Part shown: one piece after another, positions 13,481-24,870 of the stretch | How the letters are laid out: each line of letters opens with the position of its first letter | Numbering within the stretch: the stretch's first letter is position 1 | Source: Limanda limanda | Lineage: Eukaryota > Chordata > Actinopteri > Pleuronectiformes > Pleuronectidae | Assembly (NCBI RefSeq): GCF_963576545.1 | Contig: NC_083651.1 | Span: 22,308,248 to 22,372,247 of the forward strand | DNA: 64,000 bases | Direction: 5' to 3' | Notes under the pieces: generated by a model | What the model was told of the DNA's origin: nothing | Seen by the model: the letters and a program-made list of their open reading frames with translations, nothing else | Database searches by the model: none | Translations under genes and position numbers: made by a program

Positions 13481-15503
13481 GGTCGATACTCAGCACTGGA
13501 GACAGGAGTTTTGACACCCAAAGCGATTATCAGTATGCACCGGCAAAGGTTTGGCTCATCAGTGAACCAATCACAGGAAAATTGGATCCCTGAAATAACA
13601 GGCCATTAGGAGGGAATGGAGGGATAGTGACTGTTTTCACGCTGTGACTGTTGCATAGAAACGTTCCATGCAGACTCTCACTCCTGATCTCAGGTGTCAT
13701 CCTACAAAAATGTATGTGAAACAACACAGTATTTTTGATCCCAGGCTTAGATGTTGTCACTGAATATTAGATTAGTCTTTTTTAGATGCTGAAGAGACAC
13801 ATATGTTTGTGTTAATATTTACAGCACGTAGTTACTGACTCAGCTTATAATGATTTAATGACTATGGGGTGTGGTTATTTTGACGGCTGATGATAATCAA
13901 AAGAGTCATGGTCTCACAATTTGCTTTTCCATATAAAAGCACCACGGACCTCTTCAACAAATCAGCTCTTGAATCAAGCGCAGACGATCACATGTGGTCT
14001 GCTGCCCTTAATTTGAACTCAAACAAAACTAGACAGGCAGACAAGCTAACCCGAGGGCAAATATTTTCTTTGTCCTTCTATTAGCACTGCAGAACAGTAA
14101 ACAAGCGCAGCTAATCAGGTACATATACACATGACAAATACAAATACATGATTTGACCAGATATGATGTAGAAAAATGCATCTCTTAACAGGGCTTGTTT
14201 CGAAATTATCTGTCACATGGGTGTGTATGTTCCAGGCCTCAGAGGAGCAGGACTGAGCTGTTTGTCGAGTACTACAATGACAGGCCCAGACAGATTTTCT
14301 GCTCCAAAGAATTAAGTGCAGCTAATACAAGGTCCTGCTGTGGCCGAGCCCACCGCGGTACTTGCACCGGCGCTCCAGAATCACACGGATTCCAAGAGCA
14401 CACGCGTTAACACGCAGAGTGCCCACATTGCAGCAGCCAGGAGAATCTCAAGATCCTCTGTCGCTCTCTCTGGGTAACGTGCGATTTGACAACAGGAGAT
14501 ATCGATTTAGCTGCCTGCCAGGCTTTTTATAGAAGCTAGCACCATCATTATGACCCACAGCTCAGCCCAGCCTGCTTCTTTGCGTGCCTCAATGCCTCCA
14601 GATCGAGGCAGAGATACAGTGTGGAGAGAGAGGACCGGGGTTGACAGTAGGAGCACGAGAGGGCAAGCTAATGATGGCTATTGTAAACAGTTAAATGAAG
14701 GGAAATGGAATGAAAGACGAGGATGGAGGGGGTCGGGATGCAGACAGAAATGGCAGGGGTTGTAGCAAGCAACTAAGTGGAGGATGAAAGAAGCCAGGTT
14801 GACAGAAAAAAACAATGGAAGAGAGATCATTGTAATGTGAAAGGGGGAAAAAAGGTGTGCACACTAAAATGTGCACACAGGCACAAGTCCTGTTGGTTTT
14901 CTTCACAGAAATTAGGATGAGGGAGCGAGAGAAGGTTGCGATTTAATATAAACATAAGCTCACTTAAATTTTGGGGCGGCACTGTTGTGATGTGCTTAGG
15001 TATTACAAAAAGCTCAAGCAAGGTTTTGAAAACCTAATGTTAGCTAATATCTATAATAATCTTTTCTGCCTGAAAGCATAACATTTATATTTCTTTAATA
15101 CCTTTTAAAAGACTGCTTAGAGGTCTCTTGCTGCCACTAACACGTTAAAAATGCAAATTGGCAAATATAATCCGCAGTACATGGAGACTAAGATTAGTTG
15201 ATGTGTGGATGCAAATGTGCAGGGGAGTGATACATGTATACATACGATTTCGGGGGCCATGCTTGTGCACGGTGACATATGTTCATTTGTTTGAATGCAT
15301 ACGAGCCAGAAGTTGTAATTAACTTCATACTGGAACTAACCTTAACCCTAAAAACACAGATTAAACATTCTCCTGATTACATTCTATGACAGTTGTTATT
15401 TCCAGAAACGGGCTGATGAAGGTAGCCAGGCTTTTGTTTGAGCACTAATTTAATTTAATCTACATTTACTAAAGGTGCTTTCATTTATACCTACCTTGTT
15501 TAG

Positions 15504-15797
15504 TGTAAATGGTAAATGGATTTGTATTTATATAGCGCTTTTCTAGTCTGATGAAGACCACTCAAAGCGCTTTACAGTACAGTTTCACATTCACCCATTC
15601 ACACACACATTCATACAGTGCATCTACTTGCAGCACTTTGTTATTCTATGGGGGGCTATTGAGGGTTCAGCATCTTGCCCAAGGACACTTCGGCATGCAG
15701 ATGGTTCAGACTGGGGATCGAACCGCCGACCTTCAGGTTGGAGGACGACCACTCTACCCCTCAGCCACAGCTGCCCCCTCAGCCACAGCCGCCCAGT
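15504..15797 (+). repeat. Common teleost dispersed repeat ('tatagcgctttt' type)
   Basis: The segment starts with 'ggtaaatggatttg' and 'tatatagcgcttttctag', continues with 'ctcaaagcgctttacag', 'ttgcccaaggacactt' and a tRNA B-box-like 'ggatcgaaccgccgacc', and ends in 'cctcagccac'. I recognise the combination from memory as one of the most abundant repeats in percomorph fish. The end 'cctcagccacagctgccc' is locally duplicated. A copy in the opposite orientation lies near 45.2-45.45 kb. Confidence 0.75.
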
Positions 15798-16836
15798 GTA
15801 AACCTTCAAACCTTTCAATTTTGTAAGGAACCAAAATTTTGCCTACAAAATAAGAGTGCCTGTGTTTGTTGGAAACATAGTTCACCCACACTGTTTTCTA
15901 ATTTATCCTCTTCACTGTGATTGATCTAGACGGGCATGTACCCAAAGTCTATCTGCGCTGACACTCTAAATTTGTCCGAAGGCTTTCCATTCGATCACCT
16001 CCTGTGTTTGAGCTGCTCAGCAGGTGCCGACATCAGCATCTGACCATTCATTTTTAACTTGGCACATTGATTCCTTATTGGCTGCTCTGTCCTTTACTGT
16101 ACATCTTGGCAGTTGGAGGAAAAGGCCCACAGCCTCTAATTATATGTTCCCTAAGAAAGCCATTGATTTAGCCTTTAAACATGGAGATGTTCGTTTCCCT
16201 CACGAAAAGGTATAGATACTATTCTTAAACTACAAATACATTTCTCATATATTGTGAGACACTATATCATAGAAGAAGTGTCTAATTGGACTAATGGTCA
16301 CATAGAGATAGCAATCAAATAAACAGAAATCCAATACACAAGAGCATACAATATGTTATTTCTTATATCATATCCCTACAATGCCCTGACCACTTACTGT
16401 AACAGCTGCAACTACTGTTTTGGACAAGCCTGGATGCTTGGACACGTAAAAATGGGGTAACTGAATGAAATGTCTGTGTTGTGCAATAGGAGTAGACTTG
16501 ACGTTGGCTAATTATTAATAATCATGAAATATGATTATTAAAATAATAAAAGATTATTTATTAAAAATAATTAAAGATGATAAGGCCATAACTTATCGTA
16601 GAGGGGCACCACCCTGGTTTCCAGGGACCAACGATGTCAAGCTATAATTATCAGTCTCATAATGATAAATGTCAAATTAATAATGTCAATATTTTAATAT
16701 TAACGATTACTTAATAAACAGTGAAGGCTTCTAAGTTCGAGCACAGGCAATCATAATCCAGCTGTATTCACACACTTATGCACAAATAATCACAGACTAC
16801 AGATACTTTAATTACAAAAGAATTTATTAAAAAAAG

Positions 16837-17190
16837 TGAAATAAAGTTATAATGTTATTCAATGATTCCTCATTTTAACAAGCTCCAATATTTCAGCACT
16901 TATCACAATTCAGAAAATACATGTAAAACCTGCGGTCTACCTATGTATGTCTGTCTCTGTGTGTGTGTGTCTGTGTCAAAGTGTCTCTCTGTGTATGTGT
17001 GTCTATGTGTGTGTATGTGAAATAAAGTTAGTGTTATTTAATGATTTATCATCTTAACAAACTCCCATATTTCAAAGATAACAACAGCAGCTTATCACAA
17101 TTTAGAACATGCATGTAACCTCTGGTCCATGTATGTGTCTCTGTGTGTGTGTATCTGTCTGTGTCTATAAAAGTGTCTGTGTGTGTGTGT
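16837..17190 (+). repeat. Two-copy tandem duplication, unit about 180 bp
   Basis: Copy 1 (about 16837-17017) and copy 2 (about 17018-17190) share the order 'gtgaaataaagtta', 'tcaatgatt' or 'ttaatgatt', 'tatttca', 'cttatcacaatt', 'acatgtaa' or 'gcatgtaa', then a GT-rich tract with 'ctgtgtgtgtgt' and 'aaagtgtct'. They differ by several substitutions and small indels, so the duplication is not recent. Confidence 0.7.
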
Positions 17191-17246
17191 GTGTGCGAGA
17201 GAGAGAGAGAAAAGGAAGGGGGCGTGGCGATGACGCAGTCACATCT

Positions 17247-17431
17247 AAGATGGCGGCCGATCATGATTCGTGGAATCAAGGCCTAAAAACTCTCAAAATG
17301 GCGGATTGACTACAAAACAAGATGGCGGAGCCGTTATGAATTTAGAGCCAGGATGGGAGGAGAGAGAGAGAGGAGGCGTGGCAATAATAGACTCAAAATG
17401 GTGGAGTTAACTTGCGTTATTCAAGATGGAG
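17247..17431 (+). promoter_or_regulatory. Cluster of YY1-like 'AAnATGGCGG' motifs
   Basis: Five same-strand matches or near matches occur in 185 bp: AAGATGGCGGC at 17247-17257, AAAATGGCGG at 17295, AAGATGGCGG at 17319, AAAATGGTGG at 17395 and AAGATGGAG at 17423. The first is identical to the known YY1 consensus. Whether they bind anything, and whether a transcript starts here, cannot be told from sequence. Confidence 0.4.
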
Positions 17432-18369
17432 TCTATATTAATGACACCATGTGGCCGGAGCTCACACTGGTGGTCGTTACATGAATTACACAAAGGGATT
17501 TTCAGACAAAGAGAATTCTTTGTCTCTGCTTTGGCCCTGGGCCGCATGGTTTCCAGATGTGTTCAGCCTCCCTAAGTATAGATGTAACTATGTGACATGA
17601 ACTGTATTCTAAATACAGATCGGAACGGGTGTATAGGTCGGTTTAGAAGGAGAGAGAGAGAAGGCATGCAAGGAGAGTTCAAAGAAGCTCTTAAAAACAC
17701 AGTCAGAAACAAGTTACATTTACTTTACCGCTCAGCACCCAAACGGCGTTGTGTGCTGAAGTCTGACGGTAAAATCTCTGTAAGGTTGTTCAGACGGGAA
17801 CGAGTGCAGCCGGAGACGTTTAGTCACGGCGCTTAAAAACTGTGGCACAAGGCCGTAACCGGAAATGAACCGGAAGTAGCGGCTAGTAGTAGCCGGTTAA
17901 ACAAATACAATCAAATATTAAACAATATGCTACGTATCTGCCCAGATAATCAAGTCTCTTACTGTACAACCCTCGCGATGTGCCTGCGCGTCTGCGCGAA
18001 TGTGTCGGGGGCCAGTGAATCACGTGGTCTCTCTCACGAGCGGAGCTCCGGGCTCGGCCGCTGGACCGGAAAAGGAAGCGAATTATTCCTGCTGCCTTGA
18101 CGGAATGAAACTTTGTCTTCTTCCGTAACAGCGGAGATCGTGCTGCTTTACAGGAACGTGCGGCTGCTTGTAGCCGTTGTAGATCGTGTGGAGAAAAAAT
18201 AAAAGTAAAGTCCGTGTCTCACTCGTCTTGCGAGTGAGATTCCTGTCTGGTCTTTTCAGGTTAAAACAGGAAAATGTCTAAGATAAAAGAATAAATGACT
18301 GAAATGAATTGAAATGAATAAAACAAACGTCTTATCGCCTCCATTAGCTTACTGGGTCGACTAGGAAGA

Positions 18370-18386
18370 CCCCCGGGGGGGGGGGT
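18370..18386 (+). repeat. C4-G11 run, hairpin or G-rich tract
   Basis: The tract 'gacccccgg' runs into eleven G and then 'gtctag', so that 'agaccccc' can pair with 'gggggtct'. It may be a stem or a G-rich slippage site. Confidence 0.6.
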
Positions 18387-20011
18387 CTAGTGGCGACGTC
18401 AGCATCGGAGGAAAAGAGAATGATTTTAGTGAGGTCCCTTGCTTTATACCACCTGAGGACTTCCTGCTTCCTCAGGAAGTGGTCATAGGGTTCAGTTGGC
18501 TCTCAGCCAATGAGAATGTCAGGGTCCCTACCTTAGTGGGCGGGGATTCGACCTCAGTGGGCGTTTCAGAGTCTCATTTGGGTTTTTGCAGAGCGGCCTG
18601 CAACATCTCCCCACCAGGGCCTGCTGGAGGGGGGGCACAGTGGGGGTTCAGGAGATGCCTCCCCCACCAAGGCGAGGCTCCAGGCTGTCTAGAGAAGGTG
18701 TGAATTAAGACTGAAACTGGTTGAACTGGTTTCAGCTGGGCCTTGTAGGCCTCAAGTATTTACAACCTATTGTTTGATGGTCACTCAGGACCTCACCCCC
18801 AACATCTGCTTGTCTGTGCTATCAACGATGATTGGGCAACAAGACATTTTATTTTTTAGATTTCATGTTGTTCCTGTACAGAAAACAATAACATCTACAG
18901 GCTCTAAATGGACCTGCAGATGCACAGGGGCAATGTTTGGCTGATATGAGTTGGCAAAAAATATGCCACTAAGTGTAGGCCTCTTGAATTGTACTAACAA
19001 GAATTGTATCTATGTGAATACTAACACTACAAAAACTATTATGTTCAATCGCATCTGTTTGCATTCATGTCTGTAGCAGTTTCTTTTGATACCAAAGTTT
19101 CAAATTAAAATTTCCCTCATACAAGCTTTAATCGTCCTCAATTCGAGAAGTGTCACTTTTCACATTGTTATTTTGAGGACAGAGTCGCCCCAGGCGTTTC
19201 CAGATTCTCTTCCTCACTGCTTTACAAGAGAAACCTCAGGCTGGTGCATTTGCAGTCCCTTCCCTCTCTGACCTGTAAAAGTCTCTGTACTGCAGACATG
19301 TTCTCAGCTCCTAGAACACCAATTTTATAGCCTCAAAGCAGGTTATCTGCAGGTTAATTACTCACTGAGCTGCTCACTGAGATGCAGCTAAGAGCATACA
19401 AATGGTTTGCAACCCCAGGCACGTGTGTGTAATTGCTTATACCTGATTGTCATGCATGGCAGTGAGGTAAAAACAGCGGTCTAGCGATAGAACACCTGTA
19501 GCATTATTACACACTTAGCATTGTTTTTTTTAATATATATATTTATTTGATCATGTTCATAGAAGTAAAGTGGTAGTCTTTATAAAGAGTCTGTGGTTCT
19601 GACATTTAAAGTTTTTTTCCAGAAATGTCAAATTTGATACCAACAATAATGGCTTTGGCAGAGCAGAATAGGAATTAGGCCCTATTCTGTTAAGATAGCA
19701 TTTACAAGTTGAGCTCAAATCGGAGAGAGAGGGGTTCGCATGATCACCTCCCAGCACAAACCATGGTTTTGGAGGATGAATATACTTTTTCACAGTTTCA
19801 GGTCACATTCAGTTATGGAGCTGTAATCAAAAGGTGACTCACAGACACTCAAGGGCACCTAGAACAGTGCAGGCGTCAGCAGCACAAGGTCCCTGCGCCC
19901 TGCTCCTCCTCCCTGGCACCAGATGAATCATCTTTCTAACTCATAGTTTTCTACCATTTCTTCTTTCTGCCATAACCCTACTTTTCTCGTGACTGTATCA
20001 TACTTGCACTG

Positions 20012-20290
20012 TGGTGAGGTGGTTAGCACTGTTGTTTCACAGCAAAAAGGTTTGAATCCTGAATCCACAGGGATCTTTCTCTGTGGAGATTTCTTAGGTT
20101 ATCTCTGATTACTCCGGCTAAAAACATGTAGATTGGGGGAAGAGTAATTGAAGTGTTTACATTTGCAGTAGTTGTGTTTGTTTCTTTATGTCGGCCCGGT
20201 GTCCAGGGTGTACCCCGCCTCTCACTGTTAGATTTGTTGCAGGTCTTCTCGTGACCCTCAAAAAGTATAAGTGGATGAATGGATGAACAA
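20012..20290 (+). repeat. tRNA-like dispersed repeat, diverged
   Basis: The left end 'gtggtgaggtggttagcact' and 'gtttcacagcaaaaaggttt' followed by 'gaatcctgaatccac' resembles a tRNA-derived head with a degenerate B box. The middle has 'tttctctgtggag' and 'ctccggct'. The right end has 'tccagggtgtaccccgcctc' and 'gaccctcaaaaagtataagt', then 'ggatgaatggatg'. This is a well-known module order in teleost genomes, recalled from memory. This copy has lost internal sequence. Confidence 0.7.
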
Positions 20291-21219
20291 ATGGATTAGG
20301 CCTTGTTTGTGTCAACTACATGGGTGTTTCAATATTTTTCTTGGTCTTCTACAAGTTCAAATAGTTTCCACGTTGTGCACAGCAAAAGGATATTAACACA
20401 CAGCTCCACGGGCAGAGGTTGTGTTTGGATGTACTATCATGTGGTGTATTCTGAACATAATGTTACCAGTCACTGGTTTCGCTATGCAGTGATCTACATT
20501 ATGACAGTTAACAGAAGCAATAATTGTTGAAAATGTTCTGCTCAGTCCAGCTCTATTACACTAGTACATGTTCATCATCACATTATACTTGCAATTGGAG
20601 ATGTATTCTTAAATTGAAAAGTATAACACCTCATTAGTCAGAGGAGTTGAAAAGGAGTTTAAAACAAGAATATTGCCCCACAGTGATGTGCTGTACATTT
20701 GTGTGATGTTATTCTGCAGCTATTTTTGTAAAATTTACGAGTATTAATTGACTTTGTTATAATACAAAATTTATGGTAATGACATGTAACAGAGGGGATT
20801 CTATGTAATTTACAAAGTGCACCCAATACTTTATAGGAGCAGTTCAAAGATAATAAAAGGAAACTAAATTCGATTTAAATGCAATGAAAATGCTTATATT
20901 AGACTAGGAAAATAATCATCATTTTGGTCACAGTGGATTAATAAATAACCTCAAGCTTAATAAAGGATATAAAAGTGCAGTATGGGAAATTAATCGGCCA
21001 AAAGCACAAGGAAACATATAATAATACAATGTATTATTACAATGCAATTTTAGTGAACACAGATTGTGGCCTGGGTGCCCTTGGAAATGAGAGAGGAGTT
21101 CCGCACTAAGAAGATGTGCTTCAGCATTTTAATCACAATGATGTGAAACATTCAAATAGCCAATTACATGCACATATATTTAAATTATGAGGGCCTGAGC
21201 AAGACAAATGCCCTCTCTC

Positions 21220-21254
21220 ACTGCTCCCACCACATCTGATGTGGTGGGAGCAGT
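21220..21254. repeat. Near-perfect 35-bp palindrome
   Basis: Arms 'actgctcccaccacatc' and 'gatgtggtgggagcagt' are exact reverse complements of 17 bases separated by a single T. It can form a hairpin in RNA or a small cruciform in DNA. Pairing stops beyond the arms. Confidence 0.9.
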
Positions 21255-21479
21255 AGTGTGCATGAAGAGATGCATTTAAAGGGTGACGTCTGCACTAATA
21301 AAGGTCTTTGCTTTTCCCAGTAAATCACATGAGAATTGATTGACTTGAGTGTTCTGGATTGTTAATTATGTATACATTCACACAATCCTTTTTATATCTG
21401 GAATGACACTCAGTAGAGCGCATAACTCTACCAAGGTCAACCGTGCCATAAAATCAATCAGGCTGCACAAAATTGCGCA

Positions 21480-21725
21480 CACTCACTTCCTTAAATATGC
21501 CATGGAGACCCACAGATTATTCCCTAGGATTGGTGAAGGGGAAAAAAACCTTTCTACAGATCCAAGCCAAAATTTGATGAATTCTGTTCTTGGTCCATGT
21601 CCCATGCTGCCACCAAATTTTGTGGAAATCTGTTCAATTGTTTTTACGTATTCCTGCTGACAAACCAACCAACCGACAGACAAATGGACAGGGACGAAAA
21701 CATAACCTTCCTTGATGGAGGTAAC
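21480..21725 (+). repeat. Retroposon 3'-end-like dispersed repeat
   Basis: The segment contains 'ggtccatgtcccatgctgcc', 'aattttgtggaaatctgttc', 'tattcctgctgacaaaccaa', and ends 'aaaacataaccttccttgat' followed by 'ggaggtaa'. I know this module order as a widespread teleost repeat, probably the 3' part of a non-LTR element. A shorter reverse-strand copy is at about 31655-31740. Confidence 0.65.
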
Positions 21726-22784
21726 AATATAAATGATACATAACAGAAAGAGGTGTCAGTCGTCAGCTGTCCTCTCCCTCGTTGACAGTAGCTTTCACGT
21801 AATACAAGGAAAAACACTTCTGCTTCAAAAGAAGTTGCTTCCACGCCACTTTCTCCCATAGGTCAAAACTAAACAGTGGAGGAATTGAAAATGTCAGCGA
21901 GACTTGACTTTACATGTAAACATATAGTGAGAGGTACACATATAAACAAGTACCTGCAGTAAATAGTGAACTATCTTTGTAAAATATGTTATCTGTTCAC
22001 ATTAGAGACTTGTTACTACAGCCTCACCTGCATTTCAGAGATTAAGCCGACTCTGCCGGTAAGAAATTATCGCAGAGTGCTTCTTCACACAGCTGTGTAG
22101 AGCACCCACACGAAGTTACACACACAGACACACAATTACACACTCTCTGCACACACACCTTTTTTTCTGTTTCGACTCCGCTGTGAGATGTTTATGCTTA
22201 AAGCTAAATTGCCCAGCTGTGTCCCCACTGCTCCACCAGCACTATTAAACACACACAAACCAGTTATTTTACACACCCCTCTCACCACCACACGCACACA
22301 GAGACACACCCACACACACACTCGCACGGAAAGTGAAATGCGCAGGACAAGATTCATTCAGCATTAAGCAGAGATCTTTGAGTGTGGATGGAGAGAAGAA
22401 GAGGGCGGATGAGTGGATGACAGACCATTTGGATTGAGAAACAATCACACTGGGATCAATTTAAGAGGAACCCCACAGTGTGATTTCCAGAAATTGCACG
22501 GCTGTGATCAGGAATGAATTTAAATGTCAGCACTTTGAGCGAGAAGCCAGCCCGGGTATTACTACCACTGCTTGGAGAAAAACATGGTCGTAGGTGTAAA
22601 ATTTCACCCTGAGTTTTCTGAGGCAAATTGAAACCTGGATTAGATTTCATCACGGTGAAAAAAAGTGTGTGGAGCTGAGGTCTGACAACCGTCAGTCATA
22701 CACACACAAAAATAAAATGACAAACTTACTGCTCAAGTCAAAGATACAAAACAGAGAAATGTTGTATGTATCTATCTCACTTAT

Positions 22785-22915
22785 CCTTTGAGGGTCACAG
22801 GGGGGCTGGAGCCAATCACAGCTGACATTGGGTGAGAGGCAGGGTTCACCCTGCACAGGTCAGAGGCAAACAACCATTCACACTCACACCTACAGTCAAT
22901 TCAGACTCTCTTATT
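22785..22915 (-). repeat. Reverse-strand fragment of the tRNA-like repeat family
   Basis: Read on the minus strand, the segment has 'gggtgaaccctgcctctcac', 'ggctccagcccccctgtgac' and 'cctcaaaggataagtg', matching the right half of the element at 20012-20290. Only the 3' half is present. Confidence 0.65.
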
Positions 22916-24814
22916 AACCCTCACTCCGATCTGCATATTTAAAGATGTAGATGTGCCTTCAGAACAGGTCAATCCACTGTTAATCCATTATTAACATTGA
23001 ATCCAGATTCATGTTGACAGACAAAACAAAACAAGGTCTATATTGTGATATGTGTATATAAACACTGTTACTTCAACAGGATTAATACCCAGAATACACA
23101 CATCTCTCGGCTCATGTTTTCACTGACAACAACATGACTATTAAACAACAGCACTGAACTGGAATGGCGATGACTTTATATATCGTGTGTCGTGTGAGCA
23201 GAATGCGGAAATGTGCGAATAATTTTACACATAAAAATTGGTTGCCTGTCAAATTTTATTGGAACCCTGGAAAAACATAGTTTGGCTGCTAATTAGTCCA
23301 GAGGGAGACACAACAACAGTGGAGGAGAGTCATCATGCAGCCCTCACAGGAAACACACTGTTACATGATAGTGACTGACACACCATATAAGTGCTTTATG
23401 TTATTATCATTTTCAGTTGTGTAGAAGATGATTTCTGAGATCATGTGAGTCATATACACACAAAGCACAGTATGCTACACACATGGACACAAAAGACTCA
23501 CACACACACACACACTCAAACATGATCACCGTGCATGTGTTCATCAAATGCTCCATGTGTCATTAGACCAACGCTTTTACTCAGCATGCTGCATATTCAC
23601 ATGGTGTTTTGACATCAGAAAAATATATACTTTTGTTTATTTTTCCTGGTCTTCCCATTTACACCAAAATAATCTGAGCAGAGCGTACGGACATGTCGAA
23701 TTTAGTGATTGTGTGAATTAAACACACTATTCTTGTATATAATAGACATTCTAGTGTCCCCGACAAATCTGCCATCCACTCTATTTTCTAAGATAAGTCG
23801 TACATGATATGGCATTGACAGAAGAGTTTGAGGTGATTCGGCACATTACAACTGACTGGCTACGTGGTTCAGCTACTTAGACAGAGCACTGTTCATCTTC
23901 ATAACACATGTGGCTCTGCTGGTCTGGTGCATTGTTACAGATTCAACCCAAATTGTCCTAGAAGGTCTATTATGTGATGTTGCTGACTCATTTATCTGAT
24001 TCAGTTAGTGCCACCATGTAATTAAATATGGTATAAACGAGGTGTTAAGAGATATTTTTTCCGTTTACTCCATTAGTCATCGTGATCAGCATTTGTGTGT
24101 GTTATTCATGTATTTGAGGCTTTTATATGTTTGTCAGGGTACAGGTCAGTACAGACTGTGGGCTTCAATGAAATGATTCAGGGCTTGTTGGATACAAGAA
24201 AACTGGGCTGGTACTGTACATCCTGTCCATGTGTGTATGTGTGTTTGTATATATTTATACTACTACACACAAACACACACGCACACACACACACTTAAGG
24301 ACATTGGAGTATATCCTTAAGTCCTGCTGTTCCACAGAAGATAAAGTCATGCATCATATATAAGCTCATACATCATACATAGCCTGTCAAGTAGCTTAAA
24401 TTCATATAGCAGAAATCATCCGACAAATTTACAGTACGGCAATTTGTTTAACACATACATACCTGAGAAGTAAGTATGGTGACAAATTGCACAACCTACG
24501 TGGTCAGCATCTACATTTCATAACGTATCAATGCACAACACTCACAGCCTTTACATGTCACGGATGAGAAGCTTAATGGACAGAGGCAGCCTTCCCTCGG
24601 GAATCGTGAATCTTCCACCAGGAGGTAAAAGCTGGAACGTGTTGGATCTGCCACAGTTCTCTGAGCCTGTCTGATAATAGACTGCTCTTAAATTATTTGG
24701 ATGTGTTGTCCACTACAAGACAAATTGAATGTTGATATTTTAAAATGAAAGTAACTCTACTGAAGATGTTTGGTGGCGTGTGTCTGAAAGGTGTTGCAGT
24801 CGGTTCACCAAGTC

Positions 24815-24870
24815 AACATGCACCAACTCCACCACTAGATGTCACTAAATTCTAAACACTGAACCTTTAA
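24815..24870 (-). repeat. Short dispersed repeat fragment
   Basis: On the minus strand it reads 'tttagaatttagtgacatct' followed by 'agtggtggagttggtgcatg', a short motif that I remember as recurrent in teleost introns. The class is not known. Confidence 0.35.

Larger units (their letters stand above)
16490..18760. repeat. Unclassified repeat-like block
   Basis: This block differs in composition from its flanks. It starts with very AT-rich DNA of 'aataatcatgaa' type, then has the small inverted motif 'ccctggtttccaggg', a GT-rich tandem duplication (16837-17190), a cluster of 'atggcgg' motifs, a CpG-rich part (17700-18200) with 'aataaaa' followed by 'cactcgtcttgcgagtgag', and a C/G-rich hairpin around 18370. 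It ends near 'gcctgctggaggggggg'. No protease, integrase, RT or gag reading frame is visible. It may be a non-autonomous element, LTR-derived or otherwise, but I found no terminal repeats that would prove it. Confidence 0.4.

Noticed and set aside
15551..15920. Overlapping short open frames with 'GIEPPTFRLEDD'
   Set aside because: They are translations of the common teleost repeat and its tRNA-like part, not genes.
20012..20080. Possible functional tRNA
   Set aside because: The head is tRNA-like but the arms are degenerate and it continues into a known type of dispersed repeat.
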